DNA from: Anthoceros angustus
Taxonomy: Eukaryota > Streptophyta > Anthocerotopsida > Anthocerotales > Anthocerotaceae
Direction: 5' to 3'
Length of the DNA stretch: 64,000 nucleotides
Assembly: GCA_010909165.1 (NCBI GenBank)
Contig: MU008187.1
Location: 576,247-640,246, forward strand
Part shown: piece by piece, positions 1-10,699 of the stretch
Layout of the letters: each line of letters begins with the position of its first letter
Numbering within the stretch: the first letter of the stretch is position 1
Notes under the pieces: generated by a model
Database searches by the model: none
The model's input: the letters and a program-made list of their open reading frames with translations, nothing else
What the model was told of the DNA's origin: nothing
Program-made: the position numbers and the translations under genes

Positions 1-1083
1 CTGGAAGAAGAGAAAAGTATCTGACTTCTTCGGTGAGCACTCTAATCGTAAGGGTGCTTAGGAAAGTGTGCATTAATAAGATGCATAACATAATTTTCTT
101 TATTGTTTTGGAGTAGAATTAGGTTCTAATTCCAAGAAAATAGAAATCAAGAAGATGCTTTTGTGTTTCAATTTCTTTAAGTTGTCTATGCAATTTCGCA
201 AAATTAGCGATTGAGTGTGCATCTTTTGAATTGTTCTTTTGAACAATACAAATCATGCACACTAGAACATTACTAACAAGTGTAGATAGAAATTTTATAA
301 AAGAAATTACAATGCGATTTTACAGAAACACAAATATTTGTTGTGGCCAATTCACATGGCACATAACCAAGGCCAACAAGGCCATTAGCGCCTATTGGAT
401 TCCACAAAAGAGAATCACAGGCAGCCTGAGATCCTCAACCGGGCACTCGCTCAGCTTTTCGAGCCATTTGGGAATGGGATGTCGAATCGATTCGGCTACT
501 TTTCGGCAACAATCGGCATGAAGCCTTCGATTCAATTCTTGAATTGCGTATCACAGAGAGACATCTTGAAGCCTCGTTAAATCCCATGAACCTTCACGAG
601 GTATTGGCAGCGTTTACGGAGCAACAGAGTTCTAACGCAGTCACACCACACAGTGTTACACAACTTGTGACTGATTGAATCACACAGCAAGTCGGTGAAC
701 GCAAATCAATTGGCGGAAGGTGATTGTGCCGCGTTGACTTTCTGATTTGAAGGAGCGATTTCTCACTTGGATTTCAAGCTTCTAACCTTGTTGAAACCAG
801 CCATAACCCTATTTCACGAGGAGTTGCATGCAGAAGGTTGTCAAAACGAATAGAAGTCATAGATTTGATACCTAATTCATGTCCTTCTTGTGCTACTTAC
901 TCCTTCAATAGATGGGAGTCTAGGCATAATAAAATAGAAAGACAGTAGACAGACATCTCAAAATGGCGTAACTAGGCATGGCAGAAATGCTCACCCCTAA
1001 CATCTTTTGAGTAGATCATGCCTAGTTTCTCTGCGCGTAAGCATGCCCTATGCCTCGCATAGAGAGGAAGAATCGACACAGTT
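1..1083. other. No supported gene; probable 5' part of the decayed copia element
   Basis: AT-rich, stop-rich sequence with only short frames. It lies directly upstream of the gag remnant that begins near 1,084, so it may contain the 5' LTR and leader of that element. I could not find a second copy of it downstream, nor a primer-binding site, so no LTR boundary can be drawn. Confidence 0.4.
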
Positions 1084-3378
1084 GTGTTAGAAGCCAGCAT
1101 TCTCGAAAACTTTGAAGATTCCAGACAAAGTTTGATTCGAAGCCTGAATTTGAATTCGACGACGACAACACTTTCAACATGTCGAAGCGCCAGTATTGGA
1201 GAAGGGTTTCGAAGAGGAGTTCAATGGGGTGATTTTGACATTTGGGTCATCCGAATGGAAGGTGCTGCGAAGGTTGTGGAAAGTTTACTACGGCATCGAG
1301 ACCAAACACGATCAAGGATCCGAAGGCGGGCGGCGTGGCAAGTCAACGATCTTGCCATGTTCCCGATCCGATGCAGGCTAACATCCGAGATGTTGAGACA
1401 TGGAGGGGCCAAGACGAGGAGATTTGGACACGCGTTTAAAAGACTGCTCGAAGAAATGACGCGCTGTGTCATGGCGCAATCGCAATCTCCATAACTTGAA
1501 AATGAAGGATGGGGATTCCATTCAAAAACATATCGGAGTATTCAGAACACTTGCCTCTAGGTTGGAAGAGACCTCAGGGGAAATCATGAAAGACAGACAG
1601 TTGTCTATGTTGCTGATGCTCTCGCTGCCCGAGTCCTGGTCGAACTTTGTCACTGCCCACACACAGTCCCTCTCACAAGTGACGAAATTAGCACAAGCTG
1701 CTAAAGTGACGCTACCAGACACAAGCTTTGCTGAGTTTGTTGGAACCTTGCTAGAAGAAGAAGCCTCCAGGGGCAATCACAAGCGTCCAGGCAAACAACA
1801 AGCTTTATATACATCTGGACGTGGGAGAGGTAGTGGAGATACCAGTCGCGAGGAGCATCAAGCTCTTCTCGATTCCTGAGGAGGCTCCAAGTGAGCTCAA
1901 GCAACACTGCCAACAACTCTAACAAGAAGGGTAAGAAAAGGTACTTGCCATTGGTGCAAAATTCGAGGCATTGGGAAAGGGATCGAAAAAGTGTCCCTCG
2001 TAAGGAGGGTCCAGGCGTAAACGAATGTTGTGGTTAAGCAGAACACCCCATCCCTTCGCTTGGGACACGGGAGTTGCTAGTCCACACTTGTTTCACATGT
2101 CGCCTACTAACGTCAAACCATTGAGCATAGAATGGTATTTGGATCGGTGCACGCACATTTGCTTTGACAGTGCATTTCGCACATATAGGTCGATTGAGTA
2201 CCGTGTGTATTTAGGCGATGATGTGTCTTTGGTCTCACAGCATAGGCACGCTTGATCTTCGGTCCCATCGTCAGCTAATCCTGCACGATGTGTATTACGT
2301 GCCTGCAATGACCAGAAACTTGATCTCGGTTAGAAGGCTCAATGCTGATAACCATAGCCATGTTCTGTTTACTGAGACAGAATGCCAGGTAATAGATGCA
2401 AATGATCATAGAAAGATACTTGCCTATGGATCATCTGATCATGACTTGTTCCGTCTTCATACCAAGAGTGGAGTAGCTGAGTCTCACTCTATACAGGGCA
2501 CATCCCGATAGCCTCTGCACAACAGATTGCAAAAAGTAAGTTGTGGCATGCTAGACTAGGTCACCCTCATAGCACAAAACTTCAGCAGTTAGCTGCTAGT
2601 GACCTTTACAAAGATGGACCCTTGGGCAGTCTGATTGCCTTACCACTCTGTGAAGCTTGTGTGCTTTCCAAGCGACACCAAGCTGCCTTTAGGAATCGGG
2701 CACCTTATCGTGCTAAAGATATCCTTGAACTTGTACACAGACTGTGGTCCTCTTTCTCAAGAGTCCATAGGTGGTGGCAAGTATTTCGACATTCGGTACG
2801 ATAAGACCCGGTTTGTTACCACATACATCACGAAGAACAAGAGTGAATGCTTCACCTACTTCAAAGAATACATCAAGTATGCAAAGGTGGACGGAAAACA
2901 ATCGAAAACCTCACAACAATCATTGCTCACACCCCAGATGGCCAGGTCGGTGTAACGAATTTGACGTTACAGAGATGATATCTTCCCTCCTCCATCGGCT
3001 AAACTCCTCGACTCGACCGTAAGCTCTCTCCACATCAACCTATCTCCGAGCAGGTTGCCCACTCACTGTTGTCGGAATGACTCGGCGGAGGCCTTCACAG
3101 CAGGTGAAGCCTTCTATCCAACACCGAGGATATTTGGCTATCCGGACTATGCTTTTATTCCCAAGGAAAAGAGGAAGAAAAGACAAAGCAAGGAAGTTGC
3201 TCATGATAGGGTATCTGAGGATCAAGGCTTATAAACTTATTTATTCACCTTCTAACAAAGTCATCTATGCTCGAAGTGTAACCTTGATGAAAGCCGTATA
3301 TTATTTTAGTGGGAGCTATCCAGATACACGCCTCTCGTCAATGGAGAGGATAGCCTTCCTAATGTCACTCACTTTGAC

Positions 3379-4155
3379 ATGTCTGATCATAGCACTTTGG
3401 ACCCTCATCACCCTGAGGAGATTGTTCTTGCAGGAGGGGATAATGACCAAGTGTTAGAACCTGAAAATGAACACCTTGATCAGCATGAACAACCTCTAGT
3501 AGATTATCACCAACCTGAATATGCATCTGATCCAGCCATAGAACTTAATCTGGATGTAGATTCTGTAGATGAAGAAGATCATGCTGCAGATGAACCTGAA
3601 CTTGATTTACCACAAGGAGAACTTGTACCAGAACCTGAACGGCGTTATTCTATTCGTGACCGCCGACCTCCTGATTATTATCGTGCCACAGATTTTCGGC
3701 GGCCCACCTCTTCTCATATTCGGGTGCATGCTGCAACTAACCTCGACCCTATAGAACCAAAGTCTTATGCTGAGGCGTTGAGCAGACATGATCACAAAGA
3801 GAGGGAGAAAGCCATACAGTTAGAATATGACTCACTCATTGAAAATGGCACATGGGACCTGGTAAAGTTACCTCCTGGCATGAAAATGATTTCTTGCAAG
3901 TGGGTATTCAAGTTAAAAATGAAGGCTGATGGAACCTTCGATCGATATAAAGCCCGACTAGTTGCCAGAGGCTTCACACAGATTCCAGGTCTCGACTACC
4001 TTGAAACTTATGCCCCTGTTATCAAGCTGCCCACATTTCGTACAATCTGCGCAGAGGCAGCAGACAAGGACTATGAGTTGCGAATGTTTGATGTAAAAAC
4101 CGCTTTCCTGCATGGTGTGTTAGGGCAATCTACAAAACTGAAGGCTATGTGGTGA
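3379..4155 (+). pseudogene. Copia polyprotein fragment: integrase C-terminus and start of reverse transcriptase
   Basis: The longest surviving open piece of the copia element, 258 codons. The first half is an acidic linker rich in Glu, Asp and Pro, typical of the region between integrase and RT. The second half is the RVT_2 N-terminus, with CKWVFKLK, RYKARLVARGFTQ, the ETYAPV motif and DVKTAFLHG. The frame stops just before the site where the DNA transposon is inserted. Reading past the stop in another frame gives EGYVVKGKEDY, the expected next RT motif, so the break is a frameshift plus the insertion and not a natural end. Confidence 0.8.
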
Positions 4156-4176
4156 AAGGAAAGGAAGACTATGCCG

Positions 4177-4206
4177 GGTGCAAGCATGCTTTGGTGCCAC
4201 ACTTTT
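4177..4206 (+). repeat. Left terminal inverted repeat of the DNA transposon
   Basis: The first 20 bases match the complement of 7,398-7,417 apart from one extra T. The motif GCAAGCATGC inside it is itself palindromic around GCATGC. Confidence 0.8.
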
Positions 4207-4743
4207 GTGCCATATGGCAAAGTACATTTGGCTATCTTGTGCTAGAGTATGAATGGTGTGAATATGAATTTTGAACCATTTACTTTTATATATTTTATCA
4301 TACTTCTTACCTTATAGTATATATATTTATTATTATTATTAGTATGCTCTACTTTAACTTTCTACTTTTTACTTTAACCATAAAACTTAACTTTAGGTAA
4401 GTCTAAATCACTCACTTTACGTTGACAAGCTGCCACGTTTGGACATTGATCGTCCCACCTCTCCCTTCCTCCGATCCTCGCTTCCTCCCCTCCTCCTCCT
4501 CTTCGTGTCCGCTTGAGGCACTGTTGCTTCTTGCCATGGCTCTAGGAGCACTCATCGTTTAAGGAAGCTCGCAATTTGAGCGGCGAGGCGTGCAAGATCG
4601 GGCTGCCGCATCGATCTTGGGAGATACTCCTACCTTGAGGCAAGGTATGGAATTGGCACGATGGTGATGGGAAGCTCCGAGAAAGGCTTGGCGTTGAAGC
4701 GACAAGTTTTGATGGGTTTGAAGGAGAGATTGGGAGGGCGGAC

Positions 4744-5265
4744 GTGTTGTCGATGCCTTTGGCAAGGTATGAAAGCGAGAACATAGGCTTTGTATGGCAA
4801 GGAGACACACTCTCATCGGGGTGGAGGCACGTAGATGATCTATTATACCACATCTATGGGAAGCATGGCGGTGCAACTCACAGTGGTGCCCAGTCCATGG
4901 CCTTGGGACTTTTGGTAGAGAAGAAAGCGTGCAAATGTGTGGTGGGCAGCCTTCCTTTTGAAGGCGGCGAAGGAGGCGAAGGAGGCAAAGGAGGCGAAGG
5001 GAAGAACACTGGGATGGATGAGAAAGAGGTGGAAGTTGAAGAAATGGCGTCGGAGGAGGACAAGGAGGAGGCGGTTGCGGCTCTCTCCATAGGGCCCGGC
5101 CGGCTCGGCCTGTGGCGAATCCTGAGGCCGGGCGACGTTCGCTCCTCATTGTCTCACCTCCTAAGGCTTCTAAAGCCTCTTCTATTCAGTGATCACGAGG
5201 TGGAGCAGGAGTCGGCAGGAGTGGAGGCCGCATTTGGTGTGGCAGGCGGGCTTACGATTCAATGA
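4744..5265 (+). CDS. Unrecognised open frame inside the DNA transposon, possibly captured host sequence
   Basis: An open frame of 173 codons with no family I can name. It contains a Gly/Glu repeat from a nine-base unit (GGAGGCGAA, about 4,963-5,002) and then a Glu-rich stretch. Base composition is far more GC-rich than the transposon ends, which fits captured host DNA (Pack-type element). Antisense frames are also open, so GC bias alone could explain its length. Low confidence that it encodes a protein. Confidence 0.2.
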   Translation: MLSMPLARYESENIGFVWQGDTLSSGWRHVDDLLYHIYGKHGGATHSGAQSMALGLLVEKKACKCVVGSLPFEGGEGGEGGKGGEGKNTGMDEKEVEVEEMASEEDKEEAVAALSIGPGRLGLWRILRPGDVRSSLSHLLRLLKPLLFSDHEVEQESAGVEAAFGVAGGLTIQ

Positions 5266-5389
5266 GCGTGCTGCGGCGGAAGACTTTAGAGACATCGTCG
5301 GCAAAGGTTCGTCTTCTCGAGCTGCGTGAGGTGTTGCCACTTTACAACATGGGGGCGGGGTATCGGGACTCGACATGGGTGGAGATTCT

Positions 5390-5890
5390 GATGTTGGGGC
5401 ACAGTGCGGTGGTGCTAACCTAGTTGTGGATCAGGATCTTTGGATATATTGGCTGAAGGATGGGGTGCTAGTGATTTCCTGGCGATGTATGGGTCTTTGG
5501 TGGTATGGGTTGCTTGTAATGTTGCTTGTAATGTGGGCTGGTGCACGCTTCTTTTTCTTGCTCTCCCAGAGGCGACTTGTGTTGGTGTGATTTTGCGCTT
5601 GGTGGCCCTGATTTTGTTCCTCTTATGCCGCCCATCTTGAGTGCTTTCCTATTTTGAGGCGATGCCCACCTTCTTATTCTAGTGTTCTAATCGTCGTGGT
5701 ATGAAGGGCTTGGTGATGCGCTTCTTTTTGTGCTCTCTCTGAAGGCCGGCATGGTTTCAGGCATGTGATTTTGTGCACTTTGGGCCGTTGTTTTCGTTGC
5801 TCTTGTGCGCCCATCTCACCTCTTTCCAGGCTGATGTCCTGCTATTTATTCTAGCGTTCTAGCTATTGTTATCTGCTGACGGTGTTGGTG
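5390..5890. repeat. Diverged tandem repeats inside the DNA transposon
   Basis: The stretch at 5,395-5,500 (GGTGCTAACCTAG, then GGTGCTAGTGATTTCCTG, then GATGTATGGGT) recurs at 5,950-6,050 in the same order. The stretch at 5,550-5,700 (GTGATTTTG, TTATTCTAGTGTTCTA) recurs at 5,715-5,875. The pattern suggests an old duplication unit of roughly 550 bp. Confidence 0.5.
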
Positions 5891-6098
5891 GTGCCGGTGG
5901 TAATCTTCTGGCACTGGTGGATGTTGGATTTAAGCTAATTCGTCGTGATCTGGTGCTAACCTAGTGGTGGATGCAGGAGGTTGAATAGATTTGCTGCAGG
6001 CATCAGGTGCTAGCGATTTCCTGCTGATGTATGGGTGCTGGTGATATGGGTTGGTCTGATGTTTGGTAACGGATCTGATGTGGCGCTAGCGTCTTCTG

Positions 6099-6157
6099 AT
6101 CGTCGTCATCTTCGGCGTTCTCTGATCGTCGTCATCTTCAGCGTTCTGATCGTCGGA
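6099..6157. repeat. Short tandem repeat with core GATCGTCGTCATCTTC
   Basis: Two and a part copies of a unit of about 27 bp, reading TGATCGTCGTCATCTTC followed by GGCGTTC or AGCGTTC. It lies within the DNA transposon. Confidence 0.7.
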
Positions 6158-7388
6158 TCTGAGGGCTTGGTGCATCGTATGCCCATGTGTGGCTACCGAA
6201 TTTAAGCATAGGTGGTGGCGAAGGGGTGCTAGTTGTCTAACGTTGCTTGGATCGATTTCCTCTGTTGGGGCTCTTATCCCACTTCATCTCGCGTGCATAA
6301 ATCGGTGGGGTGTTAGTGGTTGGTGCAAGGGTGCAACTCTCTGCTCATCTTTGTATGATGGTGCTAAGGTCTCGGTCTTGATCTTTGGTTGTCTTGTGGA
6401 TCTTTGTTATGGTGTACTCTGGTGCTGTTGCCATCATTCTTCTAGAAGGTTCTTTGGGAGGTAGGCGGTGAAGGGTTCGGTCACTTAAGAGTTTTGGTAT
6501 GCACTGGCTCTACATATGTTGTGAAACGGATGCTATTGGTTTTTGGTTTTCAATAGATGGGATCTTGCGATGCCTCGAGAAGCCGTTTTTCATCTGCTCC
6601 AAGTTTCCATCCTTGGTTTTCGCCACGGAAGGCGTGGTAAGCGGTCCGTCAGTTAGTTCTCCTTGGTGACCCGGGCATTGAAGGGTGCACAGTCAGTTGT
6701 CCTCCCAGTCTAGGTCGGTTGGTACCCTTGTATTAGAGGACCATTAGTCATATCTGCCCCCTTTTGTGTGTTCATGTATGCGCACTTGTGTGTTTTGTGT
6801 TCAATGTTTCTTCATGAGTCTCACTTGTGGCGGTTGCCCCATCGTCCATGTGTGAAAATATATCCAGATGGCGAGTTGTGCTACTTGCACCTCCCTATTT
6901 CTTGGTCACTAGGCCACCGACCAATTACCCATATCGGACGATCGTTTGGTTCGTTGACCGGTTGGTCATCGATGGTGGTGATCACTTTACCTTGTGTGGA
7001 CATTGATCCGGTTCGAACTTGGTGAACAATTTGTACATTCTAATGGGTTTCTTGTTTCGGACCATGCTTGGCAATGCTTGACGTGGTCACAAAAGTGAAG
7101 ACACTAGGTAAATAATCCAATTCAAATTCATAACCGAAGCTGGGCCATGGGTCATCATCAATTGTGGCTAGAACTTTGTGTACGTGGACAAACCCATCCA
7201 AGTAGAACTCCAACATTTGTTTATGTAGAAATAGATATTTTAATAATCTATATATTTTTATATATTAACGCATAAATACAATAACTCTCCCTATAAGTCA
7301 GAAAAAAATTAGATACATCCAGGAGCTGAAATGAATTACATATATTTATATGAACATAGAGATAAGAGTGTTTAAATCTAGTTCCTCA

Positions 7389-7417
7389 CTTAAGTGAGCA
7401 CCAAGCATGCTTGCACC
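7389..7417 (-). repeat. Right terminal inverted repeat of the DNA transposon
   Basis: Complementary to the left end at 4,177-4,206. Copia reverse-transcriptase sequence resumes immediately afterwards, fixing the boundary. Confidence 0.8.
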
Positions 7418-8511
7418 ACTCGTTATTAAAGAAGTGTCTTTATGGGCTTAAGCGATCCAACCCTTGAATGGAATGGAGTCCTTGATAAAGAGCTCAAAGC
7501 TCTAGGTTTTTAGCAAAGGCGGCGGCCGTCTGTACATCATTAAGGAAAATGTTACATGCTACTTAGCGTATATGTCGATGATCCATCTTGGCCAGCAATA
7601 GCTTGGATTACATTACTTGATAACATCAATGGGAAAGAAGTTCAAGATGTCGATCTTGGCTCTTTACAAAGTTGCCTAGAATACATATTCAGCATAGCAG
7701 TGAAAGGAGTTCTTACCTTAACGACCAAGGTACCTCAGGCCGGTGTTGAAGCGAGAGGTCCGAAGGATGCCAAGCACTTCTAGCACCACCACTCCCAAGT
7801 GGACTAAAACTCGTGAGATATGTCACCTCGGACACCATCGAGGAAAAGGATGAAATGAGAGATGTACCTTATAAGGCGGTGGCCTAGCTCATATATGCGA
7901 CTAACACCACGGCCGGGGTAGCATTCCAACTAGTGTACTCTATCCCAATACCTTGAAAACCTAGGACCAACGCATTGGACATGTGTTAAAAGTATTTAGG
8001 TATTTAAAGGGGCGATAGCGGAGGAATAGCTTACAAGCACATAAGCTGAGCCGCACGGAAGTGTATACGATTCCGATTATCACGGGAGACCGGACACGAA
8101 GGTCGATGTCACAGTTATGTGATTAGCTATGCGGGGAGGACCTATCGATTTGGTCAAGTAAAAGCAGTACTTGATGGCACTCTCAAGACGGTAGGTCTGG
8201 AGTACTTTAACTACCGCAAAGAGGTCATCGTTGAGTATTATTTCGTGGGTGTTGAACTCCAAAATGCACGAATGATGTGGGGCGGTGGCTCAATGTCACT
8301 TGCAGAAAATCCGGTCTTTCACTCCAGGACCAAGCATGTTGCAGTCAAATACCACTGGATACGCGAATTGCTAGCTGACAAGGTGGTATCACTTGAGTAC
8401 GTTGCAACACAAGACAATCCTGCGGATATCCTCACAAAAGCTCTAGGGCATGATCTACATGAAAAACATGTCCATGCACTAGGGATGGGAGAGTCTAGCT
8501 CTCCTAAGTAG

Positions 8512-9478
8512 AAGTCCACGAAGATGTACGCCTGGTGGCGTGCACTTCCTGCCGAGACACATTAGTCCTTTCTTGCTAATAATCGAATGAAAAACATGCA
8601 GCGCGCCTGCGTCATCAAAGTCATTTACGGATCTGTAGGCCAGATTGAGGAGCTCAGTGAGATTCTCGGTCACGGTTCATAAGGCGAGAGTAGCTCTCTC
8701 CACTTCTAGGAGAGTTGCGGCGTTTACGCTCTTCATATGACTGCCGCTCTTCTGGCTCCAGATCTTTTTCTTCGTTGATTCTCCAGTTGGATCCTGCCAC
8801 AGCAAGTGGGAGGTATTAGTAGGGATTCACAGATAGTAGAAAAACCAAAGCACAAGGAACTTTTGGGCAAGAGGAGGACTTAATATACATGCTGACAACA
8901 TGGCCAGGGAAAGCCCGGCATACATGGACACGAACCCTTCTCATGATCAGCTTGGTGCCGGTGGGTCTATACCAAGCAGAGTTTGAGGATGGGCTGAAGT
9001 CCCATAGCTCACAATCCCGCGATTTCCTTGGAGTAGTCGACGGCAGGGAAGGACAAAGGCGGAAGGCCACGCTCATCATCCGAATATGCAAACTCAAAAG
9101 GAACACGAGCAGGCCCTGCGCGTAAATGGCGGAGGCGGCCCTCACGGTAGAGGGCGGAGAAGAACCACCCATTTCCATTTGAGGGGCGGTGCGGCGGCAG
9201 CTGTAAGCACCACATTGCAGAAATTCCCTCGTTGTCTTGCGCAGTCGACCTCTAGAGCGCCTGCTCCGATCACGCAACGCATCGGGAGCCTCGATTGTAG
9301 CAGGTTGTCCCTGGGTGAGGTGAACCTCCCCAGGTGGTCACGGACCTGGCGCCTCCTCTTGGGCGTAGCGGTGACTTCGAGAGAGGATGTGTGGACGCCA
9401 TCTCAAGAATCAAAACCCCACTCTTAGGAGTATGTTTAGAATGAGGCTCAGGGCGTAACACAAGCTTAAATAGGCAGC
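8512..9478. other. No firm gene; left flank of the giant gypsy insertion
   Basis: The sequence follows the copia C-terminal fragment and ends at the gypsy target site. No LTR copy was recognised. A short minus-strand frame at 9,009-9,215 is described separately. Confidence 0.4.
9009..9215 (-). other. Possible exon or gene fragment, family unknown
   Basis: The minus-strand frame is low in repeats and has a protein-like composition, including FEFAYSDDERGLPPLSFPAVDY. I do not recognise the family. A neighbouring minus frame covering 8,816-9,277 overlaps it, so at most one is real. It may be a relic of whatever occupied this site before the gypsy element inserted 270 bp away. Confidence 0.2.
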
Positions 9479-9483
9479 GCACC
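9479..9483. repeat. Target-site duplication GCACC, left copy
   Basis: GCACC directly precedes TGTGGCGGGAC at 9,484 and occurs again at 31,381-31,385, directly after the CACA end of the right LTR. Confidence 0.85.
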
Positions 9484-10432
9484 TGTGGCGGGACTTTTAA
9501 CGTGGCCGGTAGGCGCACAATCCGTGTCGTTGTGGAAGAAGTCCGTTCCCAAGGGAATGATAGGCCCGTTTACCGCGTTTGGTGATTCTTACCGTCCTTA
9601 GCGCTCGTTCGGTCCCAACTCACACACATACTCCTAACTACTCACAAGCGTTCACCGTACAGCCGGTATGGCCAAGCGTTTAGACCCGTTCGCGTATCGT
9701 TCATACATCCTCACGCATCATCCTTTTCTCTCTCTCCTCTCACGCTACACTCTTGATCTTAGAAAAGGCGCGGGTTCTGTGATCCGGACCTCCTCCGTCG
9801 TTCGCGGGCCTCTCGTCCGGGCTCTACCACCCTCCGGAGTTCCTCCGGCTCACGCGTTCGGTCCGTTGTTTGGGACGCGGCTCGGGGCACGGATCACCAT
9901 CACCCTTCCACACACCACAGCAGCGTTAAGTCGTCACGGGACCTTGATCAATCTCCCGGAGGGCCGTGCACCTTTCGGTGACTCGGGACTCACGTTAGCA
10001 AGAAGACTCACAAAGGTGCGAAACGGCATCAACACCAAGAGAAAGATGCTTTACTAGGCACCTCGGCCCTCTTATCTGCGCCCAAGGTGGCGTCTTTATT
10101 ACACCCCTATTACGGTGATAGATTTCGGTATACCCTAATCGGCCGCCTACCAGCCTATCCCCCTATCTCCTTCGCCGGCTGGGAAGGTCTGAGCCCCTCG
10201 GAATGGGTGGTCAATCCCCGTCAGGGTTGTGGTGCACCCAATCGGATGATCCGTGAGGCGGGCCCCTCCTCTCCCGGAATCACAGCCGGGTTGGGCTCTG
10301 GCGGCGGCGACCGCCGTTACCACGTCATCCTCCCGGCCTCCACAGGTCCTTGGGTGGGGCCACCGCTATCGGCTCCCCTAGCGTAAGTCGAAGGGGCTCC
10401 TCCTTCTTGCGGGCCGGTCCTCGAGGTCTGTC

Positions 10433-10615
10433 TCGACTCACGAACTTGAGTCGGCTTACAGGTCCGGCCGGCTAGGTCCGACCTTGTCTGGGTCCGGACC
10501 TCGGGGTCGGTTGTCAGTCCGGACTTGAGTCCGGACTTATTAGTCCGGACTTGAGTCCGGACTTATTCGAGTCCGGACTTGAGGTCCGGCCTCCCCTGAG
10601 TCCGGACAAAGTCGG
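10433..10615. repeat. TCCGGA-rich minisatellite in the left LTR
   Basis: Head-to-tail variants of GTCCGGACTTGA and GTCCGGACTTATT, each containing the palindrome TCCGGA. The counterpart in the other LTR is at 25,580-25,755. Confidence 0.85.
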
Positions 10616-10699
10616 ACTCACGCCCACCGGGTTTCCTCCCTCACGGGACTCCTCCGTGGCTCTCCCTCGAAGTCCTCCCTGTTCCCGATCGCCGGTACT

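Larger units (their letters stand above)
4177..7417. mobile_element. 3.24 kb DNA transposon with terminal inverted repeats, nested in copia RT
   Basis: The left end begins GGTGCAAGCATGCTTTGGTGC. The right end, on the complementary strand, begins GGTGCAAGCATGCTTGGTGC, and weaker similarity continues about 10 bp further. The element splits the copia RT between KGKEDY on the left and LKKCLYGLK on the right, which proves insertion. No transposase was recognised, so it is probably non-autonomous. No convincing target-site duplication is seen (ACTATGCCG left, ACTCGTTAT right), so the superfamily is undecided; a Mutator-like or hAT-like element is possible. The inside is GC-rich and gene-like at 4.5-5.6 kb and AT-rich near both ends. 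Confidence 0.75.
1084..8511 (+). mobile_element. Ty1/copia LTR retrotransposon remnant, interrupted by a DNA transposon
   Basis: Copia domains appear in order on the plus strand, all broken by stops and frameshifts. A gag (UBN2-type) region lies at about 1,084-1,880. A damaged CCHC zinc knuckle near 1,940 reads CHWCKIRGHWERD. A protease trace with WDTG is near 2,060. The GAG-pre-integrase motif WHARLGHP is near 2,542, followed by integrase traces to 3,300. RVT_2 reverse transcriptase occupies 3,700-4,176 (CKWVFKLK, YKARLVARGF, DVKTAFLHG). RT then resumes at about 7,430 with LKKCLYGLK and YVDD at about 7,570. The element closes with the RNase H/C-terminal piece ending NPADILTK at 8,119-8,511. 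The RT break is filled by the transposon at 4,177-7,417. The element is non-functional. Confidence 0.85.

Noticed and set aside
4168-7426. Target-site duplication of the DNA transposon
   Set aside because: Flanks ACTATGCCG and ACTCGTTAT share only ACT, which is not adjacent on both sides in a consistent way.
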